A stretch of DNA of 64,000 nt from Nicoliella lavandulae (GTDB lineage Bacteria > Bacillota > Bacilli > Lactobacillales > Lactobacillaceae), in contig NZ_JAWMWH010000001.1 in NCBI RefSeq assembly GCF_037546185.1, positions 372,001 through 436,000 of the forward strand, in the 5' to 3' direction. Made by a program: the position numbers and the translations under genes. Positions 17,221 to 25,531 of the stretch are shown piece after piece. The notes under the pieces were generated by a model. It worked only from the letters and a program-made list of their open reading frames with translations, made no database searches and was not told where the DNA came from. The first letter of the stretch is position 1. Every line of letters begins with the position of its first letter.

Positions 17221-18351
17221 ATGACAAAGTTATTAAATACCTATGCCCAATTTCCAATTGAAATTGTTGATGGCCATGACTACCACTTAGTCGACGCAAA
17301 TGGCAAAAAGTATATTGATTTAACCAGTGGAATTGGGGTTTGTAACCTGGGGTATAGCAACCAAGCGATTAAAGACGCTGTCAGTGAGCAGCTAAATCAT
17401 ATTTGGCATACCTCTAATTTATACATTAACAGTAAGGCAGAAGAAGTCGCTGATAAACTATGTCCAGATGACTACCAAGCATTCTTCTGTAATTCTGGAA
17501 CTGAAGCGAACGAAGCTGCAATTAAGATTGCCCGTAAGGCAACTGGTAAGCACCAACTAATTGGTTTTAACTATGGATTCCACGGTCGGACTTACGGCTC
17601 CCTATCAGTTACTGGATATCCACACATCAAGGACGGGTTCAGTCCCCTCGTTCCAGACATTACCTTTGGTGAATATAACGATAATGCATCGCTTGATTTA
17701 ATTACTGCTGATACAGCTGCTGTGATTATGGAAGTGGTTCAAGGTGAAGGGGGCGTAAACGTTGGTGATTATGACTGGCTCCAAGCTCTTCAAGCCAAAT
17801 GTAAGGCTACTAACACGTTACTCATCATTGATGAAGTGCAATCAGGGATGGGCCGGACTGGTTATAAATTTGCATTTGAACAATTTGATATGGATCCAGA
17901 CATCATTACGGTTGCTAAAGGACTTGCAAACGGCCTCCCAGTAGGCGCAATGATGGCCAAGCTAGCAATCGCCCCTGCTTTTGGCCCTGGTTCACACGGC
18001 AATACCTTTGGGGGCAACAAGGTCGTAATGGCTGCTGCTAACCAAGTATTGACGCAACTTACCCCTGAATTTTTAAAAACAGTGCAAGCTAAAGGCGCTC
18101 AATTACAACAATTATTAGCAGACCAAATTGCACCATTAGCGAATGTAAAGTCAATTTCTGGGAAGGGCCTAATGATTGGAATTCACTTAAGTGACGACAT
18201 CAAAGTCGCAGATGTAATTAGCACCCTCCAAGATAATGGTGTGCTTACTCTTTCTGCACGGGGCAATACGTTAAGATTGTTACCACCATTGATCATTGAT
18301 GAATCCGCATTACAAACTGCAATCGAACGGATTAAAATTGCATTAGCTTAA
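17221..18351 (+). CDS. argD: Acetylornithine aminotransferase
   Basis: 376 residues, class III PLP aminotransferase. FCNSGTEANEAAIKIARKAT binds cofactor phosphate, LLIIDEVQSGMGRTG contains the Asp that contacts the pyridine nitrogen, and ITVAKGLANGLPVGAMM holds the Schiff-base Lys. Last gene of the arginine operon; argG and argH are not in the window. Terminator follows at 18361. Confidence 0.96.
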   Translation: MTKLLNTYAQFPIEIVDGHDYHLVDANGKKYIDLTSGIGVCNLGYSNQAIKDAVSEQLNHIWHTSNLYINSKAEEVADKLCPDDYQAFFCNSGTEANEAAIKIARKATGKHQLIGFNYGFHGRTYGSLSVTGYPHIKDGFSPLVPDITFGEYNDNASLDLITADTAAVIMEVVQGEGGVNVGDYDWLQALQAKCKATNTLLIIDEVQSGMGRTGYKFAFEQFDMDPDIITVAKGLANGLPVGAMMAKLAIAPAFGPGSHGNTFGGNKVVMAAANQVLTQLTPEFLKTVQAKGAQLQQLLADQIAPLANVKSISGKGLMIGIHLSDDIKVADVISTLQDNGVLTLSARGNTLRLLPPLIIDESALQTAIERIKIALA

Positions 18352-18360
18352 GCTGACAAT

Positions 18361-18402
18361 AAAAAAGACGTTACTAACAATTGAAGTTGCTAACGCCTTT
18401 TT
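18361..18402 (+). terminator. Intrinsic terminator of arg operon
   Basis: Imperfect stem CGTTAcTAACAA / GTTGcTAACG flanked by AAAAAAG and CTTTTT. Confidence 0.8.
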
Positions 18403-18406
18403 AGTT

Positions 18407-18616
18407 TTACATTAAATCGTTTTCATCATCCCGTTCAACATCGCTAGGTTGATAGTTAAGCGGTTTTACCACTTTTTCAATGATAATCTTATCGTGGTTA
18501 GTTTGAATGGAGACTTCATCCCCAGCCCCGATGTTTAAACGCTCCCTAATTGATGCGGGCAGGACAATTTCACCGTTGTCCGCCACTTCAACGATAAATA
18601 CTGGATTATAAATAAT
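18407..18616 (-). CDS. AbrB/MazE-like SpoVT fold protein with unusual start
   Basis: About 69 residues. The frame reads FIVEVADNGEIVLPASIRER, then LNIGAGDEVSIQTNHDKIIIEKV: the swapped-hairpin AbrB DNA-binding fold, followed by an acidic tail ending DDENDLM. The puzzle is the start: AAAGTGAGGTGAG is a good ribosome site, but the first in-frame codons after it are GTA ATT ATT and a TGA lies just before. An ATT start at 18616 or 18613 is the best guess; otherwise the gene is damaged. No toxin gene is adjacent, so it is an orphan regulator rather than a classical antitoxin pair. Confidence 0.55.
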   Translation of the reverse strand: MIYNPVFIVEVADNGEIVLPASIRERLNIGAGDEVSIQTNHDKIIIEKVVKPLNYQPSDVERDDENDLM

Positions 18617-18644
18617 TACTCACCTCACTTTTAATAAAGTTCAA

Positions 18645-18692
18645 ATGAAATGGCAACCAAACGCCAGGGGTTGAGCGGCGATTGGTTGCCAT
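18645..18692 (-). terminator. Intrinsic terminator of phosphatase gene
   Basis: Sixteen-base arms (18650-18665, 18677-18692, one mismatch) with a T-rich tail on the minus strand. Confidence 0.75.
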
Positions 18693-18698
18693 TTAAAA

Positions 18699-19592
18699 CT
18701 ATTTGGTTAAATACTTACTTTGTAATTTTTGAATGTCAGCATTGGTTAAGCCTAAGCCTTGTTTAAGGTAGCCCATCATTGAACCATACTTCTTTTCAGC
18801 TAATGAATAGGCTTTATCTAAGTATTCTTTTTCAACGATATCATTGTAATATTCGTTTTTAATTTCCTTTTTAGATGCACCATTTTTCTTCATTGCATCT
18901 AAATCAGCCTTGGTTGAAGCTGCACGATACTTATTAGATAGTAAGTAGTCCTTATAGATTGCTTTTTTATCAAACCCAAGGGCCGTTAAAATTAATGCCG
19001 TTGCAAATCCAGTCCGATCCTTGCCATAGCTACAATGGTACAGCACTGATTTATTCGGGGGTGTACTCAATAGTTCGTTGAACAGCTTCCGATATTCAGC
19101 TCGACCTGTTTTGTTAATGAAGTAAGTGTAGTAGAGAATCATTCCCTTTTCACCATCTTGATTAAAGACCTTAATATCAGCTTCATTTTCAGCATCTGAT
19201 ACTACTGGTGCTTTAACGTACTTCACACCACTAATTTTAGGATCCTTTGCTTTTGCTATTTCTTTAGGGGTTCTAAAGTCCACATCAACACCAACGTGAT
19301 ATTCCTTCGTTAGTTTATTAATATCGGCCTTAGTTAAGTTATTCATCTGTGCACCACGAATCAACATCTTGGATTTGATGGTTTGGCCCTTACTGTTAGT
19401 GTAGCCACCCAAGTCACGAACGTTAACTGCTCCAGAAAGCTTAATTTGCTTACCAGCTTGTTTCTTTAATGCTGTAGTTGCACTCGCATTAGCCGTAGTG
19501 GTTAGTGTATTTGTAACTACTGGGGCGATACTTGCGAATAACGTTAAGGATGTTGCGGATACATAGACGAACTTCTTAAATGGTTTATTCAT
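18699..19592 (-). CDS. Secreted tyrosine/dual-specificity phosphatase
   Basis: 297 residues. N-terminal signal peptide (basic MNKPFKKF, hydrophobic core, ANASA cleavage-like site about residue 38), then GAVNVRDLGGYTNSKG and the P-loop YHCSYGKDRTGFATAL with catalytic Cys and Arg: HCxxGKDRTG is diagnostic of the tyrosine phosphatase family 3 (LipA/IphP-like). Acts outside the membrane; may dephosphorylate proteins or phosphoinositides. AGGAGTTGAG precedes ATG. Single gene. Confidence 0.88.
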   Translation of the reverse strand: MNKPFKKFVYVSATSLTLFASIAPVVTNTLTTTANASATTALKKQAGKQIKLSGAVNVRDLGGYTNSKGQTIKSKMLIRGAQMNNLTKADINKLTKEYHVGVDVDFRTPKEIAKAKDPKISGVKYVKAPVVSDAENEADIKVFNQDGEKGMILYYTYFINKTGRAEYRKLFNELLSTPPNKSVLYHCSYGKDRTGFATALILTALGFDKKAIYKDYLLSNKYRAASTKADLDAMKKNGASKKEIKNEYYNDIVEKEYLDKAYSLAEKKYGSMMGYLKQGLGLTNADIQKLQSKYLTK

Positions 19593-19678
19593 TAGCTCAA
19601 CTCCTAATTTAATATGGCTTTATTATATTAAACTAGCTTAAATTTAAGGTAAAAGGATTGTAAAAAGTATGTATAGAA

Positions 19679-19707
19679 TAAAAAAACGGGCTTAGCCCGT
19701 TTTTTTA
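19679..19707 (-). terminator. Intrinsic terminator
   Basis: AAAAAAACGGGC and GCCCGTTTTTTT around tta; overlaps the end of the SHOCT gene. Confidence 0.85.
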
Positions 19708-19938
19708 AAGTTTATTATGCAAAATTTGTTGCTTTGATTGTTCGTAATCTTCACGATCAATCACACCTGTATCAAGTAATTCTTTAAGGTGCTTTAATTG
19801 AACTTCAGTGTTATCAGTGTCTGTAATCGTGTTCACACTATCATTAACTTTTTTAGTGTGTTCATTTTGGTTGCGATTAGTCCGCCAAAAAGCAATGGCA
19901 AAAATAATCACGATAACGGCAATAATTATAATAAGCAT
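19705..19938 (-). CDS. Small membrane protein with SHOCT domain
   Basis: 77 residues: one N-terminal membrane segment (MLIIIIAVIVIIFAIAFW), a polar linker, and a C-terminal SHOCT helix pair, HLKELLDTGVIDREDYEQSK. SHOCT modules are thought to mediate oligomerisation. GGAGAG precedes ATG. Sits just downstream of the DUF262 genes in the same orientation, 67 bases away, but its own ribosome site and terminator leave co-transcription undecided. Confidence 0.8.
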   Translation of the reverse strand: MLIIIIAVIVIIFAIAFWRTNRNQNEHTKKVNDSVNTITDTDNTEVQLKHLKELLDTGVIDREDYEQSKQQILHNKL

Positions 19939-20005
19939 AGATTTAATCTCTCCTTACATATGCCTAATTATATCGACTTTGCAATTAATAGTAAATTAAT
20001 TACCA

Positions 20006-21847
20006 TTACTTTCGGGTTAAATGGTCTCGGTTTCGATTAGGATTCATCTGATGGAACAATTCATTTTTAGGATCTAGACCTGCAACAATCTGATCAGCCA
20101 TTTTACGTGCCCGGTCATCGATAAATTGATTAACCGCCGTGAAGTTTTTATGATCTAAATCGTTAAAAATTTCAGTAAATTGCGCTTCACTAAAATAGTC
20201 AGACTCTTTCCGGAGATTATCGTAATCAACAAATTTATCATCATCGTTGAATTCGTATAGGGTTTTATTATTCTTTTTATTATTTAAAGACTTAGGAAGA
20301 AACATGCCATTGCCTAAACTAGCAGCATGAACTACCTGAGGCTCTGGATCATTTTCTAAAATCCGCGCTTTAGGAATTACATGTTCAAATTCATAATCTT
20401 CACTAGCGGGTAAGCCATTGGCCAAATACGTAAAATTAGAATGAATTGTTATTAACGCTCTTACTTCATTATTAAAGTTCTGATGGATATTAGGATTATC
20501 CTCAATCCAGTTATTAAAAGCCATCTTAAAGTCCCTGGAATTAAGTGGTCTTAAGTAGCTCCTAGTATTCTTTACACTATAATAATCAAACAATCTTGTA
20601 TCACCATGTGCATTCCAAGATTTATTAATTCCATCAAAAACGTAATATGCTGGAATATTCTCTAAAGTAATATTAAGATCATCTTCATCCAAAGACCAAG
20701 TACTTGCGAAGTAGGATAATATCTTAAACGTAGATGATAATCCGTATGCATATTCATCTTGATTAGCATTAAATCTTCCCGAAAATGAAATATTCTTTTT
20801 TAATATTTTACTAAATCTAGAATTAATACGTTTGGATAGTCGATCTGCTTTGTCCAGAATTGATTTTATATTATCTTGAATGAAGTCTCTTTGATTATGA
20901 ATAGTGGCTATTTTCTTATTATCAACACCAGTGATTATTCCCATAATTCCAAACCCAATTTCATTTATACTATTTTGAGTTGGCTTTACTAATGCAAATA
21001 AATTATTAACTACTAGCGCTCCTAATGCCTTTGAAAATTCAGCTAGATTTATTTCACGACTATTGGTAATTTCATCTTCAGAAAAATCTGAAATTGTAAA
21101 AACGCCATCTTGGATTAATCGATTGTAGTATTTCTTCACTAAATCTAAAATAGTATCACCTAATGGATAATCACTTGGAATTTTAATTTTTTCATCAAAC
21201 CAGGAAGCACTTAAAATTTCATACTTATTTAATGGAACTCCACCCTTATTTAAATTTTCATAAACTTCAGGTAAATCTTCTTCATTTCCAGTAAATTCTA
21301 ATACTGGAATTTCTAAATGTTCTAAATCAATATATCCATTTATTTCTGATCGAGCTGATTTTAAAAATTCATTAATAGATTCAAATGTCTTCAAAAATTT
21401 AACAGGGACACTTTCGCCATCACCCTCTTGACTAATCTCATCCAAAAAATTAATTCTCCATTTTTCAAATTCATCCTGATTTAACAAGATTAAATCAAAA
21501 AATTCTTCACTTACTTTATGAATATCATGATCCTTCAACATTTGGTTAAACTTATAAAAATCGTTTTTATAGTTTACTGGTTCTAATTCTTTCCAATAAT
21601 CAATTCGATTCTCATCATAGTCTTTTATTGTTGAAAGTCGTTGCTGTCCATCCAATAAATTATATTCCCTAGCACTACCTCTAGCTGGAGTGACTAGTAA
21701 AGCACCGAATGGAAAATCTTTATGCAAAGTTCTTAGAAGATCCAGTTTTTGCGATTTTTTCCATACTAATGAACGTTGAAATTTAGGGATTTTAATGTCA
21801 CTTAAATCTTTACTATAAGACATTTTTTTATAATCGTAATTACTCAT
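20006..21847 (-). CDS. DUF262/DUF1524 (GmrSD-like) nuclease candidate
   Basis: 613 residues. N-terminal DUF262: IPKFQRSLVWKKSQ and YNLLDGQQRLSTIKDY (the DGQQR motif linked to ParB/Srx-like nucleotide chemistry). C-terminal DUF1524 HNH-type nuclease: YEFEHVIPKARILEND gives H-x-x-P, and SLGNGMFLPKSLNNKKNNKTL gives the asparagine-rich second half. This order is that of the type IV modification-dependent GmrSD relatives and SspE-like defence nucleases. Eighteen bases after the DUF262 gene at 21866. Defence role is inferred from family, not shown. Confidence 0.8.
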   Translation of the reverse strand: MSNYDYKKMSYSKDLSDIKIPKFQRSLVWKKSQKLDLLRTLHKDFPFGALLVTPARGSAREYNLLDGQQRLSTIKDYDENRIDYWKELEPVNYKNDFYKFNQMLKDHDIHKVSEEFFDLILLNQDEFEKWRINFLDEISQEGDGESVPVKFLKTFESINEFLKSARSEINGYIDLEHLEIPVLEFTGNEEDLPEVYENLNKGGVPLNKYEILSASWFDEKIKIPSDYPLGDTILDLVKKYYNRLIQDGVFTISDFSEDEITNSREINLAEFSKALGALVVNNLFALVKPTQNSINEIGFGIMGIITGVDNKKIATIHNQRDFIQDNIKSILDKADRLSKRINSRFSKILKKNISFSGRFNANQDEYAYGLSSTFKILSYFASTWSLDEDDLNITLENIPAYYVFDGINKSWNAHGDTRLFDYYSVKNTRSYLRPLNSRDFKMAFNNWIEDNPNIHQNFNNEVRALITIHSNFTYLANGLPASEDYEFEHVIPKARILENDPEPQVVHAASLGNGMFLPKSLNNKKNNKTLYEFNDDDKFVDYDNLRKESDYFSEAQFTEIFNDLDHKNFTAVNQFIDDRARKMADQIVAGLDPKNELFHQMNPNRNRDHLTRK

Positions 21848-21865
21848 AAACTAAAATTACCCTCT

Positions 21866-23605
21866 TTAATGCCAAATATTAACAACATTTCTGCCGAGTT
21901 CATTTTGGCGCTCCTCAATATCAGATTGTGTCCATTGGTAGTTATTCAAACGAATTCGTTCAGCAATACGGTGATTAGTTTCTAAGTTGGAAGCCTCTAA
22001 TAAACTAACCATTTTTTCCATATCATACTTGGAATCCTTATTTCCATGGAGGGTTCCTTCAATAATGGTCCAATTGCCTAGATAATTCTCAAGTTCTTCA
22101 AATTCCATTGAACTATTAATGTGAATTGGTACATAATCACCATTATTAAATACCCTTTCATACATTTCTTTATCAGAATTAAAGTCAGTAAAACTTTCTT
22201 CATATATGCTAGCAAGCAAATAGTTTAATACCCAACGTTTTTGTCCAGTCAATGAACCTTCTTTTTGTAGTGTCATAAACGAAGATTTAACTTCTGCATC
22301 GCTAACATTATATTTATCTAATTCATTAATAATAGACTCAGATGATACTAAATCACCTCGCCAAATTTTAATCGCAACTGTTGAAAAAGCCCCTTCAATA
22401 AGGTTAGTTGTTCGATTACAAATGAGTCGATATCTAATAAAAATTGAGATAACTTTATTTAAAACTTTAAGGATCACATCTTCAGAAGCACGAAGATGTT
22501 CTAAAGACAAAATAATAGGATAATAAAGTGTAAACTTTATCTTACCTAAAATATTTAAAGCATGGTTAATTCGTGGGTTATTAAAGTAATTTTTTCTACC
22601 CGTTCCTTGAATGTTTGCATATACTCGAACCAAATCAGCAGTGTCACTTAAAAATTCCTTGGCTTCTTTTTCGGTATTCAATGTTTGAATAATTTTTCTA
22701 TATAACTTACTAGCAGTAACATGACTATTTTTTGCTGACCAATAAGAACGAATAAAATTATTTATTTTTTTACTATCACTATCTAAAGTTTCATCTAATT
22801 GAGACCACTTAGAACTAGCCCAGTCAATGTTTTCTTGTTCTAAGCTTAATAACGAGATAATATGGCTCTTAATAATATCAGACGCTGTTAAAACCGCACC
22901 ACGACTATTTAGAGTTTCAAAGATTGTAAAGGCATCTTGACGGTTGGGTGCCAAGACTTTAACAATGTAAAACTTGTTGAAGAAAGAATCAAAAATGTCA
23001 CTTAGTCGATTAATTTGATCATTGATACTAAGCCCTTTCAAGTCCTTTTTAATCCATTTATAGAAGTTATCATATGCATCCCACATATTATTAATTGCTT
23101 TGTTCTTAGTCTTGCTATCAATTAATCGTCCGTTCAAAACTAAGTTAACAAATGCAGCTTGAATATTCTCTTCGTTACTGGACTTTTTAGTAACTAATCG
23201 ATTTCCGTCATCTAGTGCTCTACTGCTCTCTTCATATGTTTTAGAGTTATGAGAATAGATCGGTAATAATTCTTCAAAGCCTACTTTTGCTTTACCATCA
23301 AGTTCTTTTTTTATTTCTCCTGACACGTTTTTAATTGCAGCTAGTAAAATTTGACTAGTCGTAACCCGTTGTTGCCCATCGATCAATTCTTGAAAATCAT
23401 CTTCAGCATTGAAAGTAACTATCTGGCCAAAAAAATGAGAGTCACGTCCACCATTAACTACTTCCATTAAATCTTCCCATAAATCCAATACCTGGTCATT
23501 CCCCCAAGAATAGCCACGTTGATATACTGGAATCCGATACTGATTAGCACTAAATAAATCAGAAATGCTTTGAACACTAGGGTTTACTTTTTCTTTAAAG
23601 TCCAT
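21866..23605 (-). CDS. DUF262 protein with degenerate DUF1524-like tail
   Basis: 579 residues. YRIPVYQRGYSWGNDQVLDLWEDL and FQELIDGQQRVTTSQIL are the DUF262 motifs. The middle is helical (TIFETLNSRGAVLTASDIIKSH is a family hallmark). The C-terminus, YLGNWTIIEGTLHGNKDSKY then NYQWTQSDIEERQNELGRNVV, aligns with DUF1524 tails, but the expected EHIxP is replaced by VPIHINSS, so the nuclease centre appears lost. First gene of a two-gene unit with the intact DUF262/DUF1524 gene. Coding DNA is AT-rich compared with the arg operon. Confidence 0.75.
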   Translation of the reverse strand: MDFKEKVNPSVQSISDLFSANQYRIPVYQRGYSWGNDQVLDLWEDLMEVVNGGRDSHFFGQIVTFNAEDDFQELIDGQQRVTTSQILLAAIKNVSGEIKKELDGKAKVGFEELLPIYSHNSKTYEESSRALDDGNRLVTKKSSNEENIQAAFVNLVLNGRLIDSKTKNKAINNMWDAYDNFYKWIKKDLKGLSINDQINRLSDIFDSFFNKFYIVKVLAPNRQDAFTIFETLNSRGAVLTASDIIKSHIISLLSLEQENIDWASSKWSQLDETLDSDSKKINNFIRSYWSAKNSHVTASKLYRKIIQTLNTEKEAKEFLSDTADLVRVYANIQGTGRKNYFNNPRINHALNILGKIKFTLYYPIILSLEHLRASEDVILKVLNKVISIFIRYRLICNRTTNLIEGAFSTVAIKIWRGDLVSSESIINELDKYNVSDAEVKSSFMTLQKEGSLTGQKRWVLNYLLASIYEESFTDFNSDKEMYERVFNNGDYVPIHINSSMEFEELENYLGNWTIIEGTLHGNKDSKYDMEKMVSLLEASNLETNHRIAERIRLNNYQWTQSDIEERQNELGRNVVNIWH

Positions 23606-23639
23606 GATCTATCTCCTTATGTACATGTGGATCAATCGT

Positions 23640-23667
23640 ATTATATTTGTTAATTAAATTCTAACAA
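23640..23667 (-). promoter_or_regulatory. Promoter of DUF262 pair
   Basis: -35-like TTGTTA (23667-23662), 16-bp spacer, -10 TATAAT (23645-23640), 35 bases upstream of the first DUF262 start. Confidence 0.6.
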
Positions 23668-23834
23668 AGTTCGATCGGCCGCGCTAGATCTAACCGCAAA
23701 TTTCCCTAGAAACGAAAAAAAGACCGCATTCCTCTCCGGAAAACAGCCTTAAACATACCATGAATAATTAATGTCCTGTATTAACATACTGGTATACCAA
23801 TAATAATACTATATTTTTGCCGCAAACGAAAGGA

Positions 23835-23915
23835 ATTAAGAGAATGTAAAAATCTCTTAATATAATTTAAGACGTTTTTTGTATTTTAATCTTCTTAATG
23901 ATATGTTATTCATAT
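23835..23915 (+). promoter_or_regulatory. Upstream region of ArsR gene with two inverted repeats
   Basis: ATTAAGAGA/TCTCTTAAT (23835-23843, 23853-23861) abuts a TATAAT at 23861-23866, and ATATG-TTATT-CATAT (23901-23915) precedes the ribosome site. The second resembles half of a 12-2-12 type SmtB/ArsR operator. The rest of 23668-23834 shows nothing I can name. Confidence 0.45.
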
Positions 23916-23929
23916 GAGGTGATTAAAAT

Positions 23930-24256
23930 ATGACAGCTAAATTTAATATTGATGACCAGCACCTGCTGGAAATTCAAGATATTTTCAAAATCCTTAGTAA
24001 CATTAATCGCATTAAAATTTTAAGTGTCTTAAAAAACGAAGCTCAGACCGTTAACGAGTTAGTCGATAAAATTGGTCTAGAACAATCAGCAGTTTCACAC
24101 CAACTACGTATTCTTCGTGATTTCCAATTAGTAAGCGTTAAACAAGTTGGTAAATCTAAACAGTACCGAGTCGATGATCCTCATATTTTTGACATTATCA
24201 ACGAGGCACTGGAACATTCAGACCACGTGATTCGTGGAGTGGGCCATGGCAAATAA
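23930..24256 (+). CDS. ArsR/SmtB-family metal sensor, CzrA-like
   Basis: 108 residues with a winged helix: IFKILSNINRIKILSVL, then recognition helix QSAVSHQLRILRDFQLV and wing KSKQYRV. In helix alpha 5, DPHIFDIINEALEHSDH has D, H, H, H at relative positions 0, +2, +13 and +16, exactly the CzrA/SmtB alpha-5 Zn/Co site. GAGGTGA precedes ATG. Unusually it has no efflux gene next to it; the likely target transporter is elsewhere. A parS site and terminator follow immediately. Confidence 0.85.
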   Translation: MTAKFNIDDQHLLEIQDIFKILSNINRIKILSVLKNEAQTVNELVDKIGLEQSAVSHQLRILRDFQLVSVKQVGKSKQYRVDDPHIFDIINEALEHSDHVIRGVGHGK

Positions 24257-24262
24257 TAATAT

Positions 24263-24278
24263 TGTTACACGTGAAACA
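24263..24278. other. parS centromere-like site
   Basis: TGTTACACGTGAAACA, a perfect fit to the ParB/Spo0J consensus TGTTNCACGTGAAACA, in the short gap between the ArsR gene and its terminator. Indicates an origin-proximal chromosomal position. Confidence 0.92.
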
Positions 24279-24318
24279 AAATCGTCAATCATAAACTAAA
24301 ATATGATTGACGATTTTA
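24278..24318. terminator. Bidirectional intrinsic terminator
   Basis: Fifteen-base perfect arms AAAATCGTCAATCAT / ATGATTGACGATTTT (24278-24292, 24303-24317), serving the ArsR gene and the convergent GNAT. Confidence 0.9.
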
Positions 24319-24319
24319 T

Positions 24320-24835
24320 TTATAGATTCAATTCATAAGCATAGCGATTAGAATCTCTGGGTTCATCCACTTGGGTAATTCCACGGTAACTAAAGTTAAA
24401 CCGTTTGCCAATCGCTTGCATCCGTTTGTTAGTTGGATGCGTATCAAAACGCACATTGTGCACACCCATTAACGTAGTAATCGTAATTAGATTAGAGAAG
24501 AAATAGCTGCTTAAATGTTGCCCTCGATAGTGACTAGAAATGGCAATTCGATGAATGGTGGCATATTGATCGTCACTTTTCCATGATCCATCAATTGTTG
24601 CATAATTAGGCTCAGGAGTCGTAATCAAAGTTGCCGTACCAGCAACTTTACCATCAACAATCAACACAAAGTTAGTGTGGTTATCAATATCAGCTTGTAA
24701 CGTCTCTACATATGGATAACCATCTTGCCATTGGGGACTGCCATCTGCCTTTAAAAGTGCTTTAGCTTCATTAATAATCTGCATAATAGAATCTAAGTCA
24801 GAAGCGGTCCCCCGTCGTACATAAATTTCAGCCAT
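24320..24835 (-). CDS. GNAT family N-acetyltransferase
   Basis: 171 residues from the ATG at 24835 (GGAGG seven bases before; the ATG at 24841 is too close to it). EIYVRRGTASDLDSIMQII starts the fold, TIHRIAISSHYRGQHLSSYFF is the acetyl-CoA loop region and FDTHPTNKRMQAIGKRF the C-terminal half. Strongly similar along its whole length to the protein at 32424, including the ALLKADGSPQWQ block, so these are paralogues. Thirteen bases after the upstream GNAT gene. Confidence 0.85.
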   Translation of the reverse strand: MAEIYVRRGTASDLDSIMQIINEAKALLKADGSPQWQDGYPYVETLQADIDNHTNFVLIVDGKVAGTATLITTPEPNYATIDGSWKSDDQYATIHRIAISSHYRGQHLSSYFFSNLITITTLMGVHNVRFDTHPTNKRMQAIGKRFNFSYRGITQVDEPRDSNRYAYELNL

Positions 24836-24848
24836 TTCCATTCCTCCG

Positions 24849-25286
24849 TTATTCCTTTTTCATCATAATGTGTGGTGTTTGTTCATGGATAAATACATCC
24901 CCCTGTGCAACAAAACCAAAACGTTCATAGAACCCTTGCTTGTCAGCTTGGGCCGTAATAATAATTGATTGGTGGGGATGATTTACCAACTCAATTTGGT
25001 GCAACAGATAATCCATCAGTTGCTTACCAATCCCTTGGCCCCGCACAGCTGGGACCGTAAGTACCCGTCCAAAGTCTAAATGATCACCTTCAGAATAAAA
25101 GCGCGCGTACGCCACCAATTTATTATCATCATTAAACCCTAAGACGTGTTGAGCAACCAAGTCATTTTCATCCGCATCTACGAAAGTGCGGTGCTGTTGA
25201 ACACAAAATGTTTCAGCACGAATGTGATACATTTCCCAAATTTGATAGTTCGTTAAATCATTAAAGTTTCGACAAATCCATTTCAT
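24849..25286 (-). CDS. ElaA-type GNAT acetyltransferase
   Basis: 145 residues from ATG 25286 (AGAGG seven bases upstream; a TTG at 25313 is in frame but has no ribosome site). MKWICRNFNDLTNYQIWEMY and LRAETFCVQQ-like HIRAETFCVQQHRTFVDADENDL are ElaA family hallmarks; FGRVLTVPAVRGQGIGKQLM is the acetyl-CoA loop. Acceptor unknown. Transcribed with the following GNAT gene. Confidence 0.85.
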   Translation of the reverse strand: MKWICRNFNDLTNYQIWEMYHIRAETFCVQQHRTFVDADENDLVAQHVLGFNDDNKLVAYARFYSEGDHLDFGRVLTVPAVRGQGIGKQLMDYLLHQIELVNHPHQSIIITAQADKQGFYERFGFVAQGDVFIHEQTPHIMMKKE

Positions 25287-25313
25287 ATTTAAACCTCTGC
25301 TTTCATTTTTCAA

Positions 25314-25427
25314 CTAACACGAAATCAAAGCTGGGCTTAACACCATTCTGAGGCGATCGATAACAATGACAATAATATTTAATTTTTTAGCAATGATTGC
25401 TCGATGAATTTGATCTTGTATCGCCAT
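25314..25427 (-). CDS. Possible 37-aa hydrophobic peptide
   Basis: An AAGGAGGCG ribosome site lies eight bases before ATG 25427; the frame gives MAIQDQIHRAIIAKKLNIIV and so on, hydrophobic in the middle (LNIIVIVIDRLRMVL). The region is bounded by an inverted repeat (25350-25358, 25430-25438), one arm of which overlaps the ribosome site. May be a small toxin-like peptide or merely a fragment; not recognised. Confidence 0.3.
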   Translation of the reverse strand: MAIQDQIHRAIIAKKLNIIVIVIDRLRMVLSPALISC

Positions 25428-25438
25428 TTGATCGCCTC
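25350..25438. repeat. Nine-bp inverted repeat around small ORF
   Basis: GAGGCGATC (25350-25358) and GATCGCCTC (25430-25438). In RNA from the minus strand this would pair the ribosome site of the small ORF with its distal coding part, possibly limiting translation. Confidence 0.6.
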
Positions 25439-25485
25439 CTTTTAATTTTAGTTAATATTATAATCTTTTTAAGCAATAATTGCAT

Positions 25486-25516
25486 AAAAAATAACCGCCC
25501 TTAAATGGACGGTTAC
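25486..25516 (-). terminator. Intrinsic terminator of pgi
   Basis: GTAACCGtcC / GggCGGTTAt stem followed on the minus strand by TTTTTTATG. Confidence 0.75.
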
Positions 25517-25531
25517 TTTTCATAAGGTTAA

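Noticed and set aside
18407..19592. MazEF-type toxin-antitoxin pair
   Set aside because: The gene next to the AbrB-like protein is a secreted phosphatase, not a toxin.
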